Positions 25,870 to 35,597 of a DNA stretch of 43,932 bases are shown piece by piece (position 1 is the first letter of the stretch; every line of letters starts with the position of its first letter). This DNA comes from an uncultured Clostridia bacterium (GTDB lineage: Bacteria; Bacillota; Clostridia; Christensenellales; Borkfalkiaceae), in NCBI GenBank assembly GCA_947587085.1, contig CANPXX010000007.1, positions 1 through 43,932 on the forward strand, in the 5' to 3' direction. Made by a program: the position numbers and the translations under genes. The notes beneath the pieces were generated by a model. That model did not search any database. It was not told where the DNA came from and was given only the letters and a program-made list of their open reading frames with translations.

Positions 25870-27027
25870 ATGGACGAAAGAGAGACCTTGGAAGAGAACG
25901 AAGCGCCGTCCCGCGGACAGCGCCTCGTTCGATGGATCAAAAAATTTGCGAACCGTTACCTCATCGTCGCGTTTGCGGGGATGGCGAACGGGCTGTTCTG
26001 CACCCTCATCGCGGGGACTATCGTCTGCCAGATCGCCCGCCTCTTCGGCGAGGGGGCGTCGGGCGTGCCCTTCCTCGACCTGTGCTATCGCTTTTTGAAC
26101 GGCATAGGAACGTTCGCGAAAGTGATGATGGGCGCGGGAATCGGCGTCGGCATCGCGTGCAGTCTCAAATGCCCGCGGATGGCGACGGCGTGCAGCGTCG
26201 CCGTGGGAATCTTTGCCGCCAACGCGCCCACCCTCATCGCCTATGTGACGGCGGGGGACACGAGCAAGCTCTCCGCCTCCGTCCTCATCGCGACGGGCAA
26301 TCCTATCACCTGCTATCTCGCTTCCGTCATCGCGTGCGAGCTCAGCTCCCTCGTCTCGGGCAAGACGCGGCTCGATATCCTCTTCGTCCCCCTCGTGAGT
26401 CTCCTCTCGGGCGGACTCGTCGCCGCCCTCCTCGGCACCCCCGTGGAGTGGCTGATGGGCAAGATCGGCGAGGGCGTCAACGCGGCGACCGAATTGCAAC
26501 CCTTCCTCATGGGGCTCGTCATCTCCGTCGTCATGGGGCTCCTTCTCACCCTCCCCACTTCGAGCGCCGCGATCGGCGTCTCCATCGGGTTGAAGGGCAT
26601 CGCGGCGGGCGCGGGCGTTGCGGGATGTTGCGCGCACATGATCGGCTTCGCGGTGGCGAGCTTCCGCGAGAACGGCGTCTCGGGGCTCGTCGCGCAGGGG
26701 CTCGGCACCTCCATGTTGCAGATTCCCAATCTCAAAAATCCGCGCATCCTGCTTCCCGCCGTCGTCAGCTCCGCGATCGCGGGACCCATGTCCTCCTGTC
26801 TCTTCCGTTTACAGGCGACCGCCGTCGGCGCGGGCATGGGTACCGCGGGACTTGTGGGCGTCATCGACATGGTGGGCGCCTCCGCGGGAATCCTCCCTGC
26901 ATGGCAGCTTGCGCTCGGCGTCGCCGTCGTCTGTTTCCTTCTGCCCGCCGCCGTCTCTCTCGCCGTGAGCGAACTGCTCCGCAAGATAGGCTGGATCAAA
27001 GCGGGCGATATGAAGATCGCGCTCTGA
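25870..27027 (+). CDS. PTS EIIC-like multi-TM membrane transporter
   Basis: GMANGLFCTLIAGTIVCQIARLFG...IATGNPITCYLASVIACELSSLVSGKTRLDILFVPLVSLLSGGLVAALLGTPVEWLM; many TM segments, EIIC_2-like. Confidence 0.7.
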   Translation: MDERETLEENEAPSRGQRLVRWIKKFANRYLIVAFAGMANGLFCTLIAGTIVCQIARLFGEGASGVPFLDLCYRFLNGIGTFAKVMMGAGIGVGIACSLKCPRMATACSVAVGIFAANAPTLIAYVTAGDTSKLSASVLIATGNPITCYLASVIACELSSLVSGKTRLDILFVPLVSLLSGGLVAALLGTPVEWLMGKIGEGVNAATELQPFLMGLVISVVMGLLLTLPTSSAAIGVSIGLKGIAAGAGVAGCCAHMIGFAVASFRENGVSGLVAQGLGTSMLQIPNLKNPRILLPAVVSSAIAGPMSSCLFRLQATAVGAGMGTAGLVGVIDMVGASAGILPAWQLALGVAVVCFLLPAAVSLAVSELLRKIGWIKAGDMKIAL

Positions 27028-27033
27028 CGTTCC

Positions 27034-27930
27034 CTATTCGCACACGTAGGTGTGCGCTTCGAGGAAGGAGAGCACCGTCTCGACGGCGGTCGTAAGCGCG
27101 GTCCCGCCGAAGCCGTGTCCCGCGCCGGGGAGGACCGTAAGCTCGACTCGCTCCTCGCCGTACGTCTCCACGGCTCTGTCGATGTACTGCCTCTTCACGA
27201 GGGCGTCCTGATCTCCCCATACGATGCAGACGTCCTTTTCGTACGCCCCGATGACCTCATAGGGGTCGAGATCCTGCACCGAACGGATGAACTCCGCCCC
27301 GATGGAATAGCCCATAAGCGCCGTATCGCGCTCGGGCTTGCCTCTCCAATCGTCGGGGATGTTGAAGGCGGGGAAGTACAGGGCGACCGCCGCGATGTCC
27401 TTCCGCACCGTCTCGTCCGCGGCGGCGAGCGCCGTCACGAATCCCCCCTGACTGCCGCCGAAGAGGAACACCTGCGACGTATCCACGTTGCCGAGCGTCT
27501 TGATCTTCGCGACGGCGGCGAGCAGGTCCTCCTTCATCGTGAAGGGCGTATAGTCGGAAGCCGTTCTGCCCGTGCTCTGCCCGCCCGCCTGCGCGCCGCT
27601 AAAGTCGAAGGCATAGCACACATACCCGCGCGAAGCGAACCGCATACATTCGGTGGGGAAATCCCGCCAATGCCCGTTGAAGCCGTGGCTCAAAATCACC
27701 GCGGGATACTTCCCCTCCTGCGCGGGCTGCCAGATCTTGCCGTACAGCGAGATCTCCCGTCCCGACCCGTCCGTGTAGTCCACCGTGCAGACTTCTTCGT
27801 CCACCTCATAGGAAAAGCCTGTGGGCAAATGTCTCAGTTCTCTCTCTTTCATCTTTTCCTCCCCGCAACCCGCGAAGATCGCGACCGCCGCAACGACGAC
27901 CGCCGCCGCACACATCAGCCAACGTTTCAT
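27034..27930 (-). CDS. Alpha/beta hydrolase, secreted lipoprotein
   Basis: Signal peptide ...VVVAAVAIFAGCGEE; LSHGFNGHWRDF; GGSQGG nucleophile elbow; GAGHGFGG. Confidence 0.85.
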   Translation of the reverse strand: MKRWLMCAAAVVVAAVAIFAGCGEEKMKERELRHLPTGFSYEVDEEVCTVDYTDGSGREISLYGKIWQPAQEGKYPAVILSHGFNGHWRDFPTECMRFASRGYVCYAFDFSGAQAGGQSTGRTASDYTPFTMKEDLLAAVAKIKTLGNVDTSQVFLFGGSQGGFVTALAAADETVRKDIAAVALYFPAFNIPDDWRGKPERDTALMGYSIGAEFIRSVQDLDPYEVIGAYEKDVCIVWGDQDALVKRQYIDRAVETYGEERVELTVLPGAGHGFGGTALTTAVETVLSFLEAHTYVCE

Positions 27931-27945
27931 ATTCTCTCTCCTTTT

Positions 27946-28389
27946 TCATTCCGCACCTCGGTGCGTTTGGTCCCGTAAATTTTGTGCCGCGCGCCAAAGG
28001 AGACGCATCAGTTCCCCGCGTTCCGCTTCCGTCATCCCGCCGAGCCCGCGCGCTTCGAGCGCCTCTACCCCCTCTTCGAGGCGGTCCGCCTTCTCCCTGC
28101 CCGCCTCGGTCAAAGAGACGAAGTACGCCGCTCTGCCCGTCTTGGCGACGCGCCGCTCCCTTCGGATGAGCCCCTTTTTCTCGATCTTCGAAAGGAGCAC
28201 GGTGAGCGTGGATTCGCGGACGCCGCACAGCTCGGCGAGCCGCTTCTGCACGAGCCCGTCGCCGCGGCGGAGGATATAGAGCACCTTCGGCTGCCCCTTG
28301 GTGAGCGACAGCTCGGCGAACAGCTTCTTGCTCGCCGCGGCATGTGCCGCCGAACAGTCCAAAAGCGCCAAAAACAGCTTGTCGTACAT
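27946..28389 (-). CDS. MarR-family transcriptional regulator
   Basis: KLFAELSLTKGQPKVLYILRRGDGLVQKRLAELCGVRESTLTVLLSKIEKKGLIRRE: winged-HTH MarR pattern. Confidence 0.88.
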   Translation of the reverse strand: MYDKLFLALLDCSAAHAAASKKLFAELSLTKGQPKVLYILRRGDGLVQKRLAELCGVRESTLTVLLSKIEKKGLIRRERRVAKTGRAAYFVSLTEAGREKADRLEEGVEALEARGLGGMTEAERGELMRLLWRAAQNLRDQTHRGAE

Positions 28390-28403
28390 CTTCCCTCCCG
28401 AAT

Positions 28404-28421
28404 AAATTCGTATACGAATTT
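28404..28421. promoter_or_regulatory. 18-bp perfect palindrome AAATTCGTATACGAATTT, probable MarR operator
   Basis: Between marR start (28389) and its -10 (TATACT, 28428-28433). Confidence 0.75.
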
Positions 28422-28427
28422 AATCAG

Positions 28428-28457
28428 AGTATAGCACGCCTTCCCCCCCTCCGTCAA
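28428..28457 (-). promoter_or_regulatory. marR promoter TTGACG-18-TATACT
   Basis: TTGACG 28452-28457, TATACT 28428-28433; spacer contains a run of 7 G. Confidence 0.65.
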
Positions 28458-28488
28458 GGGGAAAGCTGATTTTTTTCTCTGAAAAAAC

Positions 28489-28521
28489 GCCGTCCGCCGA
28501 CAGAGCTGTCGGCGGACGGCG
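28489..28521 (-). terminator. Strong intrinsic terminator
   Basis: GCCGTCCGCCGACAG/CTGTCGGCGGACGGC arms, then GTTTTTTC on the minus strand. Confidence 0.85.
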
Positions 28522-28533
28522 CGTTCGCGCGGG

Positions 28534-29133
28534 TCACAGTTTATATTTCGCCGTCATGCGGAGGACGGAGGCGAGGCAATCGTTGAGCCCGCGGAGCTCC
28601 TCCTCGGTGAGCGCCCTGCCGCGGTAGCCCTCCATCGTGTGGGTGAGCGCTTCCGCTTCGAGGCGGTCCGCGGCGGAGAGGGAAGCCTTTTTGAGCTTGC
28701 CGAGCATCTCCTCCGCATGCGAGAGGCGCATGCCGCACTCCTCGGGCGAGGCGACGGGCGTCCGCTCGAAACAGCACACCTTGGGCGGCGAGGCGGAGGC
28801 GGCGGGCGCGCAGTCGTTCCGCAGTCCCTCGCGGAACTTGCGGTACATCTTCTCCTCGCGGTCCGCCCTTTTCCGCTTCACGAAGCATACGCCGCACAGC
28901 GCGGCGAGGGCGAGCTCCATCCCCGCCACGGCGGCGGCTGCCCGTGCGCCCGAGACGCAGGCGGCAAGGGCGGCTCCCGCGCCGATCAGTCCCGCGGCGA
29001 AAACGGGATACGCGCGGCGCGCCTTCGTCAAGGCAAAGAGGGGAGCGGCTCCCGCGAGGAGGGCGGGAAGGAGGATGAGAAACACCCATTGGGGCGTGCG
29101 GGACAGAGAGTCCATCCAAAGTTCGATATCCAT
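28534..29133 (-). CDS. Membrane protein of unknown function downstream of addA
   Basis: MDIELWMDSLSRTPQWVFLILLPALLAGAAPLFAL; hydrophobic N-terminal half and charged C-terminal half. Confidence 0.65.
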   Translation of the reverse strand: MDIELWMDSLSRTPQWVFLILLPALLAGAAPLFALTKARRAYPVFAAGLIGAGAALAACVSGARAAAAVAGMELALAALCGVCFVKRKRADREEKMYRKFREGLRNDCAPAASASPPKVCCFERTPVASPEECGMRLSHAEEMLGKLKKASLSAADRLEAEALTHTMEGYRGRALTEEELRGLNDCLASVLRMTAKYKL

Positions 29134-29205
29134 AGCGATGGTACAAGGATATCCCATTTGCCGCCGCCCGTTTTGGCTGATTTCGCCGAAAAAGCGCGAA
29201 CGCCG

Positions 29206-32200
29206 TCACATGGGAATCTCCCGTCCCTCGGCGATGTTCACGATGACGGCGCGCACCCGCTCGGGCGGGACCTTCTCTATCTTGGCGACGGCGGCGCGGT
29301 ACAGCCTGAGCTGCACCGCATAGTGCGCCGCGGCGGAGGCGTCGTCCAGCGAGGTGAACTTGTAGTCCACGATGAGATACCCCCCGTCCTCCTCGGCGAG
29401 AAGGTCGATGGCGCCCTGATAGACGATCTCGTCCGCGCAGTCCGTCCCGTACGCTTCCCCGAAGAGGGAGGCGGGGAGGGAGACGAGGAAGGTCTGCTCC
29501 CGCCGCGTGGGCTTTCCTTTGAGCGAGGCGAGCACGGGGAGACGGAGGACGCGCTCCAAAAGCGCTCCGTCGATGAGATCGAGCTGCCGCGCGGTGAGGA
29601 CGCCGCTCTCCTTCAACCGTCCGAGTTCCGCCTGCACCGGCTCCCCGAAGCGGCAATGCTCCAAAAAGGCGTGGTAGGCGACGCCCTCCTCGGGCGTGTG
29701 TCCCGCGCCCGCATGCTCCTCGGGCGCAAGACCGCTCCTCAGACGGTCGAGGAGCCCCGTAGCGGAATCCTTGACGGGCAGCCGTTCGCTCCCCGCGTGC
29801 GGGTACCCCTCCCACAGCGCCTCGATGCTTTTCACCATGGCGGGATCGGCGCGGTAGACGAGCGGCTCTCCCTGCCGCGGGGGCGGGAGTTCTCCCCCCG
29901 TGCGGCGGCAGGAGGCGATAAGATCGCGCGGGAGGAAGTCGGCGAGACAGCGCGCCTGTCCCCTCTCCCGCTCCTCCGCGATGAGGTGGAGACGGCAGCG
30001 GGCGCGCGTCATGGCGACATAGAGCAGGTTGCGCTCCCCGTCCTCGTCCTCGCGGCGCAGAAGCGCCTTCGCCGCCTGCCGCACGATGGTCTCCCGCCGC
30101 ACCTTGCGCGCGGGCTCGAAGGCGTGCAGAGCCACCCCGAGTTCCTCCGTCCAGAGGAGCTCGTCATGATGGTCCTTGAAGAGTTCGTTGAGTTCGGCGA
30201 GGATGACGACGGGGTATTCGAGCCCCTTGGAGGAGTGCATGGTGACGATTCTCACCGCGTTCTCTCCGCCGCTCTCCGAAAAGCGCACGCGGAAGGCGGC
30301 GGCGCGGAGCTTCTTCAAGAAGGCATGCACGCTCCCGCACCCCTCGCTCTCCTGCACGAGACGGCTCACCCGCGCGAGGCGGTTCTTGCCGTCCCCCTTC
30401 GCCGCGATCTGCGCCTCCAACCCGTCGGCGAGGAGAACGGCGAGCGTCTCGGCGGCGGTATGGACGCGCGAGAGACGGCGGTAGCGCGCCGCCTCCTCCT
30501 TAAAGCGCTCCAGCTTGCGGGCGAGCGGGTCGGCGGGGAAGCGCGCACGGTAGAGCGCGCACGCCGCGCGGAAGTCGGAAGCCCCCGCGTCCTGCGTTTT
30601 CAGGCGCACGAGGGCGAGCTCGCGGTCGGTGAAGCCGCCGAGCACCGAGAGCATCGCCGTCGCCATGGGGATGTCCTGTTCGGGGTCGTCGAGGAAGGAG
30701 AGCCAATCGATGAGGAGCCTCCCCTCGAAGAAGTCGCACACGTTCACCTCGGCGGAGGAGGTGACGGGGATGCCCGCCTCGGAGAGCTTGCGCACGATGG
30801 AGCCCGCCTCCTTGGAGCGCTTGCGCACCAGAACAGCGATGTCGCCGTAGCGCACCTGTCTGTCGGCGGCGGGCACGGCGTCCACGTCCCGCCAGCTCCT
30901 GCCCGTCCCCTCCGTCTCGCCGCACTCTTCGAGCACGATGCGAAGCACCTCGTCGGCGACGGGGCTCTCCTTGGAGCGCGCCGCGGCGCGCTCCACCGAA
31001 TAGACGCCCCTCTCCTCCGATATGCGCTCCTCTCTGAGGGGGGTGCGGACGGTCACCTCGCCCGTGAAGTCGCCGTACCGCCTCCCGCCCCGCATGGGCA
31101 CATAGCCCTCCGTCTCCCCAAAGGCGCGGTTGACGAAATCCAGCACCGCCTGCGCCGAACGGAAGTTCTCGGTGAGGCGGAGATGTTCCGCCCCCTCCTC
31201 CCGCTCGAAGGCGCGCGCCGTATCGGTGAAGAAGCGCGAACGGCTGCCGCGGAAGCCGTAGATCGCCTGTCTGTCGTCCCCCACGAAGAAGATGTCCTCC
31301 CCCGCGAGCCGCTCCAAAATGGCGCTCTGCATGGGATTGACGTCCTGAAATTCATCCACAAAGACGTAGCGGTAGCGCGCGCGCACGGCTCTCCCCGCCT
31401 CCCCGTCCGAGAGGACGGCAAGCGCCTCATGTTCGAGATCGTTGTAGTCGAGCAGTCCCGCCTCCCGCTTCCAGCGCGAAAACGCCTCGTGATAGCGGAG
31501 GACGAGGCGGGCGAGCGCGGAGGCATAGCCGCGCGCCGAAGCGGCGCAGGCGCGCTCGGTCTCCCTGTCCGAGAGGGCAAGGAGCTCTTTGCACAGCTCT
31601 TTGAGCTCGGCGGCGAGTGCGCGGAGCGCGTCGATCGCGGCGACGTTGTCGGGGTCGGAGAGATCGCGGTTGGGGGCGCGAAGGGAAGGGAGCTCCGCCG
31701 CGCGGGCGCGGAGCGAATAGAGGTCCTTCGCCCCCGAGAGGCGCGCGTACGCGTCGGAGAGCGCGTCCCACAGCTTGACCGCCTTGGGCGCGTGGACGAG
31801 GACGGGCTCTCTCGCCCGTTCCAGCCGCGTCTGCCACCCGTCTATTCTGCGCAGGTCAGCTTCGAATACGATGCGCTCGGCGCGGAGAGTCTGCTCCTCC
31901 CCGTCCGCCCCGATCGCCTCGAGCGTCTCGCGGAAGGAGGCGAGCTCCCTCACCCGCCCGTACAGTTCGAGGACGGCTTTGCGGAGCGCCTCGTCCTTCT
32001 TCTTGCGGAAAAAGACGGAGAGGAGGGATGCAAAGCTCTCGTCCTTCTCCTCGAACGCCCGCTCGAACACCTCGTCCATCGCGCGCGCAGAGAGGGCGCG
32101 CATCTCGGCGTCGTCCTCCCCCGCGATGCGGAAGGCGGGGTCGGCGCCCGTCACGAAGAACCACGCGCGCACCAGCCTCCCGCAGAAGGCGTGCAGGGTG

Positions 32201-32487
32201 CACATGTCCGCCGCGGGCAGGGCGCGGAGCTGTGCGAGCAGCCGATCGCGCGCGTCCCCCTCCGCGTCCTCCAAACGGTCGAGAAGGGCGCGGCGGAGCC
32301 GTTCGCGCATCTGCGCCGCCGCCTTGTTGGTGAAGGTGACGGCGAGCGCCGAGCGCACGTCTGCCCCCTCGTCGGCGATGAGCGCGATGAGCCGCTCGAT
32401 CATCACGCGCGTCTTGCCGCTCCCCGCCGCGGCGGAGACGATCACCTTCCCCCGCGCCCGCACGGCGCGGCTCTGTTCCTCCGTCAT
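29206..32487 (-). CDS. addA: ATP-dependent helicase/nuclease subunit A (AddA)
   Basis: MTEEQSRAVRARGKVIVSAAAGSGKTRVMIERL (Walker A), YVFVDEFQDVNPMQ, VAMTRARCRLHLI, C-terminal nuclease YLIVDYKFT. Confidence 0.95.
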   Translation of the reverse strand: MTEEQSRAVRARGKVIVSAAAGSGKTRVMIERLIALIADEGADVRSALAVTFTNKAAAQMRERLRRALLDRLEDAEGDARDRLLAQLRALPAADMCTLHAFCGRLVRAWFFVTGADPAFRIAGEDDAEMRALSARAMDEVFERAFEEKDESFASLLSVFFRKKKDEALRKAVLELYGRVRELASFRETLEAIGADGEEQTLRAERIVFEADLRRIDGWQTRLERAREPVLVHAPKAVKLWDALSDAYARLSGAKDLYSLRARAAELPSLRAPNRDLSDPDNVAAIDALRALAAELKELCKELLALSDRETERACAASARGYASALARLVLRYHEAFSRWKREAGLLDYNDLEHEALAVLSDGEAGRAVRARYRYVFVDEFQDVNPMQSAILERLAGEDIFFVGDDRQAIYGFRGSRSRFFTDTARAFEREEGAEHLRLTENFRSAQAVLDFVNRAFGETEGYVPMRGGRRYGDFTGEVTVRTPLREERISEERGVYSVERAAARSKESPVADEVLRIVLEECGETEGTGRSWRDVDAVPAADRQVRYGDIAVLVRKRSKEAGSIVRKLSEAGIPVTSSAEVNVCDFFEGRLLIDWLSFLDDPEQDIPMATAMLSVLGGFTDRELALVRLKTQDAGASDFRAACALYRARFPADPLARKLERFKEEAARYRRLSRVHTAAETLAVLLADGLEAQIAAKGDGKNRLARVSRLVQESEGCGSVHAFLKKLRAAAFRVRFSESGGENAVRIVTMHSSKGLEYPVVILAELNELFKDHHDELLWTEELGVALHAFEPARKVRRETIVRQAAKALLRREDEDGERNLLYVAMTRARCRLHLIAEERERGQARCLADFLPRDLIASCRRTGGELPPPRQGEPLVYRADPAMVKSIEALWEGYPHAGSERLPVKDSATGLLDRLRSGLAPEEHAGAGHTPEEGVAYHAFLEHCRFGEPVQAELGRLKESGVLTARQLDLIDGALLERVLRLPVLASLKGKPTRREQTFLVSLPASLFGEAYGTDCADEIVYQGAIDLLAEEDGGYLIVDYKFTSLDDASAAAHYAVQLRLYRAAVAKIEKVPPERVRAVIVNIAEGREIPM

Positions 32488-32489
32488 AC

Positions 32490-35462
32490 TCACGGCTTTT
32501 CCTCCCTGTGCCGCCGCGCGATGGCGGCGATCTCCGCGCACTTCACGTCGCTCTCCCGCCGCGGGGCTCCCGTGAAGCCGCACATGCCGAGCAGTTTGCA
32601 ATATTCACAGCAATCCTCATAGGGGGAGGGCGTCACGTTGCCGCGCTCCATCTCCTCCTTGGCGCCCTCCGAGACGGCGACGGAGTAGTCAAGGAAGTCC
32701 TCGAATGCCTCGCGCGCCATGCCGCGGTCCGTCCTGCGCGCCCCGCTCCCCCCGCCGTCCGCGGCGGGAACGTCCTCCTCGCACCAAAATCCCCGCATGC
32801 GGAAGCGCTCCTCGCCCTCCCCCGCGAACTCGTCCGCCGCGGGGAAATAGAAGGCGCCCGCCGCCTTGCCCTCCCGCGCCGCCGCGCGGAGGTAGAGCTC
32901 GAGCTGTAACTTCCTGCCCGTGTAGTACGCCCCCGCGGTCTCGTCTATTTTGCCCGTCTTGTAGTCGATGACGCGCACCAGCTCGCCCGACTCGTCCACG
33001 CGGTCCGCCTTCCCTTTGAGCCCGAGCTCGGGAAGGACGATCTCCGCCTCGGCGGCGCGCACGCGGTAGGAGGAGCCTTTGAGCTGTCCGTAGGCGGCGA
33101 CGGTGACGGCGGCGGCTTCCCCTTTGAGCCGCTCCGCCGTATAGGAGCCCGCGGCGGTGTCCCTGAGCCGCGAAAAGCGGGAGGCAAGGAGGGCGTCCGC
33201 CTCTTCCTCTGCCCGCGCGCGGCAAGCCGCCTCGTCCGCGATGTCGTTGAATTCATGCGCCACCGTTTCGAGGACGGCGTGCACGAACACGCCCGCCTCC
33301 GCGCCGTCCAGAGCGCCCTCGTTGCGCTCTTTCAGCCTCAGCGCGCGCCGCGCGAATCCCCTGTACGGACAGGCGAAATATTCTTCGAGAAGGGTGGGAG
33401 AGACCTCCCGCGAAAAGTACAGGTCCGCCGCCTCGGGCACGGGCGGCTTGCCGTCCGCCGAGAGGAAGTCCTGCGGGTCGGCGCCCCTGCCTTCGAGCGC
33501 CTCGCGGATGGCGGCGCGCCGCCTGCTCCGCTCCGCTTCGCCCACACCGTGTCCGTCTCCCTCCTCCATGCGCAAAAACGTTAAAACGGCGGGCATGGGT
33601 GCCGCGCAGTCGTACGGGAAGAGCGAAGGGGCGGGCATGGACGTGAGCAAACGCTCGATCTCGAAGAGCGCTTCGCTCCGCCGCGCCTCTTCTCCGCGGA
33701 AGCGGGCGGGACAGCTCAGATATAGCGCCTCGTTGAACGCGCACAGGTTGAGCGCCATCGCCTCCCGCGCGCGCTCGTTGACAACGGCGATGGCGGGCTC
33801 GACGATGACGGAGAGCTCCCCGAGCCGCCCGATGTCGCGGTCGGAGAGGAGCGCCGCGTCCTCCGAGACGCGGGGCACCGCGTCGGTCAGCCCCACGCAG
33901 AAGAGCACGTCCGCGCGGCGCAGTCTGCTCTCGGTGATGTCCCCCACGAACACCGCGTCGGCGTATTGCGGGACCATCGAGATGTTGAGGGAGCGCAGTC
34001 CGCTCTCCAAGAGATCGGCAAACTCGCGCGCGGAGAATCTCTGTCCGCCCGCCACCTCCACGATCTCCGAGAGCACCCCCTCGAGGCGTTCGGCGCCGAG
34101 GAACGCCTTCTCCTCGCCCGTGAGTCCCTCCATGAGGGAGAGGGTGACGGCGTCGCCGTCCACATACCGATAGAGCGCGCGCACGCCCTCCGCATAGTCG
34201 CTCCCCGTGCCCTCCCGCCTGAAAAAGCCCACGACGGCGCGCATCCGCTCGCGGCAACGGGCGAGCTCCTCCCCGTCGTACTCCTTCACGGCGTCGCCCG
34301 TCTTGATGGGACGGAGCGCCCCGCCGCGGAAGGCGCCGAAGCGCAGAAGATAGTTCCTGTACCCGTCGGACGGTCCGAAGTAGACGGAGGACGCCACGTC
34401 GTCCGCCTCCTCGGGCAGAACGCCGTTGCCCGCCGCGCGGATCGCCGCGAGCGCAAAGGCGCAGAAGGGATGTTCGGAATAGGGGCGCTTCATGTCCATG
34501 AAACAGGGGATGCGGTAGGCGCCGAACGCCTTCGCCGCGGCGAGGAAGTAGCTCGCGTCGGGCACCAGAACGGCGAGATCGCGGTACCGCTTTCCCTCCT
34601 TTACATACTTGGAGATGAGCGCCGCCACGGCGTTCATCTCCTCCGCCTCGTCGTCGGCGCGGAGCGTAAAGACGTGCTCGGCGCGCCGCGGGAGGGCGCG
34701 TCTGCCCGCAAAGAGTCCCTTGCGCAACAGTTCCGCTTCCCCCCGCGCGGTGGAGGGGACGTCTCTGCGCTTCTCCCCCGTAAGGCGGGAAAAGGCGCGC
34801 GCCGCCTCGTTGGAGTACGCCCCGTCCTCCCCCGCGAGGAAGATTCCCGTGACCGACCGCGCCGAGGCGATCGCCGCCTCCACCCCCGAGAGCGCCTGCC
34901 GCGTGAAGGAGGGAAAGGCGAAGAAAAAGACGTTCCTGTCCCCGACGCCCTGCCCGATCGCCTCGGGGAGAAGGGCGAGATAGCCGCTCTCGTCGTATAG
35001 TCCCCTCTCGTGCAGGAACGCCTCGTACGCCTCAAAGAGGAGGGCGAGATCGCGCAGCTTCGCCCCGAGCACCCCCTCCGCCTCGGCGGCGCTCCGCAAG
35101 AGGTCCTCGGGCGTCACGCGGGATGCGGCGAGCTGGGCGATGGTCTCGTACACCGCTTCGGCGGCGCTCCTGCGGAAACAGGAGAGCTCCCGCTCGCGCC
35201 CGCTGAGAATGGCGGAGATCGCCGCCACGGAGCCCTGTTTGGAGAGCACGCGCTCCTCGCGGGACAAAAACCGCTTGAACGTGCTCACCTCGGTGAGGAA
35301 GCTCCCCCCGCGCGCCGCGAGCACGGCGCGCTCCGCGAGAAGGGTGAGCCGATCCTCGCAAAATACCAGATTTTTTTCTCCCGCCGCCTCGCGCGCGGCG
35401 ACTTCCCGTCCGAGGGCGGAAAGCGCGTCGTCGAGCGTGGGCGCCCCGATCAGTTTGACCAT
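32490..35462 (-). CDS. addB: ATP-dependent helicase/nuclease subunit B (AddB)
   Basis: MVKLIGAPTLDDALSALG; nuclease motif VRVIDYKTGK; C-terminal cysteines CCEYCKLLGMC. RBS GAAAGGGAT. Confidence 0.9.
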   Translation of the reverse strand: MVKLIGAPTLDDALSALGREVAAREAAGEKNLVFCEDRLTLLAERAVLAARGGSFLTEVSTFKRFLSREERVLSKQGSVAAISAILSGRERELSCFRRSAAEAVYETIAQLAASRVTPEDLLRSAAEAEGVLGAKLRDLALLFEAYEAFLHERGLYDESGYLALLPEAIGQGVGDRNVFFFAFPSFTRQALSGVEAAIASARSVTGIFLAGEDGAYSNEAARAFSRLTGEKRRDVPSTARGEAELLRKGLFAGRRALPRRAEHVFTLRADDEAEEMNAVAALISKYVKEGKRYRDLAVLVPDASYFLAAAKAFGAYRIPCFMDMKRPYSEHPFCAFALAAIRAAGNGVLPEEADDVASSVYFGPSDGYRNYLLRFGAFRGGALRPIKTGDAVKEYDGEELARCRERMRAVVGFFRREGTGSDYAEGVRALYRYVDGDAVTLSLMEGLTGEEKAFLGAERLEGVLSEIVEVAGGQRFSAREFADLLESGLRSLNISMVPQYADAVFVGDITESRLRRADVLFCVGLTDAVPRVSEDAALLSDRDIGRLGELSVIVEPAIAVVNERAREAMALNLCAFNEALYLSCPARFRGEEARRSEALFEIERLLTSMPAPSLFPYDCAAPMPAVLTFLRMEEGDGHGVGEAERSRRRAAIREALEGRGADPQDFLSADGKPPVPEAADLYFSREVSPTLLEEYFACPYRGFARRALRLKERNEGALDGAEAGVFVHAVLETVAHEFNDIADEAACRARAEEEADALLASRFSRLRDTAAGSYTAERLKGEAAAVTVAAYGQLKGSSYRVRAAEAEIVLPELGLKGKADRVDESGELVRVIDYKTGKIDETAGAYYTGRKLQLELYLRAAAREGKAAGAFYFPAADEFAGEGEERFRMRGFWCEEDVPAADGGGSGARRTDRGMAREAFEDFLDYSVAVSEGAKEEMERGNVTPSPYEDCCEYCKLLGMCGFTGAPRRESDVKCAEIAAIARRHREEKP

Positions 35463-35537
35463 ATCCCTTTCCGAAAAAATATTTTTCATCATTATAGCAT
35501 AATTCGCAAAATTTTCCCCGCTTTTCACCGATTTATT

Positions 35538-35566
35538 TTTACAAACGGGAAAATTTGTGCTATAAT
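35538..35566 (+). promoter_or_regulatory. Promoter TTTACA-17-TATAAT for the 35598 lipoprotein gene
   Basis: TTTACA 35538-35543, TATAAT 35561-35566; RBS GAGGAG before ATG 35598. Confidence 0.8.
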
Positions 35567-35597
35567 GGCGTGGAATGCAACGCATGAGGAGCCTACT

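Noticed and set aside
28639-32622. 1327-aa plus-strand ORF
   Set aside because: Antisense to addA; high GC opens the opposite frame. Composition (H/R/E-rich, no family motifs) is not protein-like, and addA is unambiguous.
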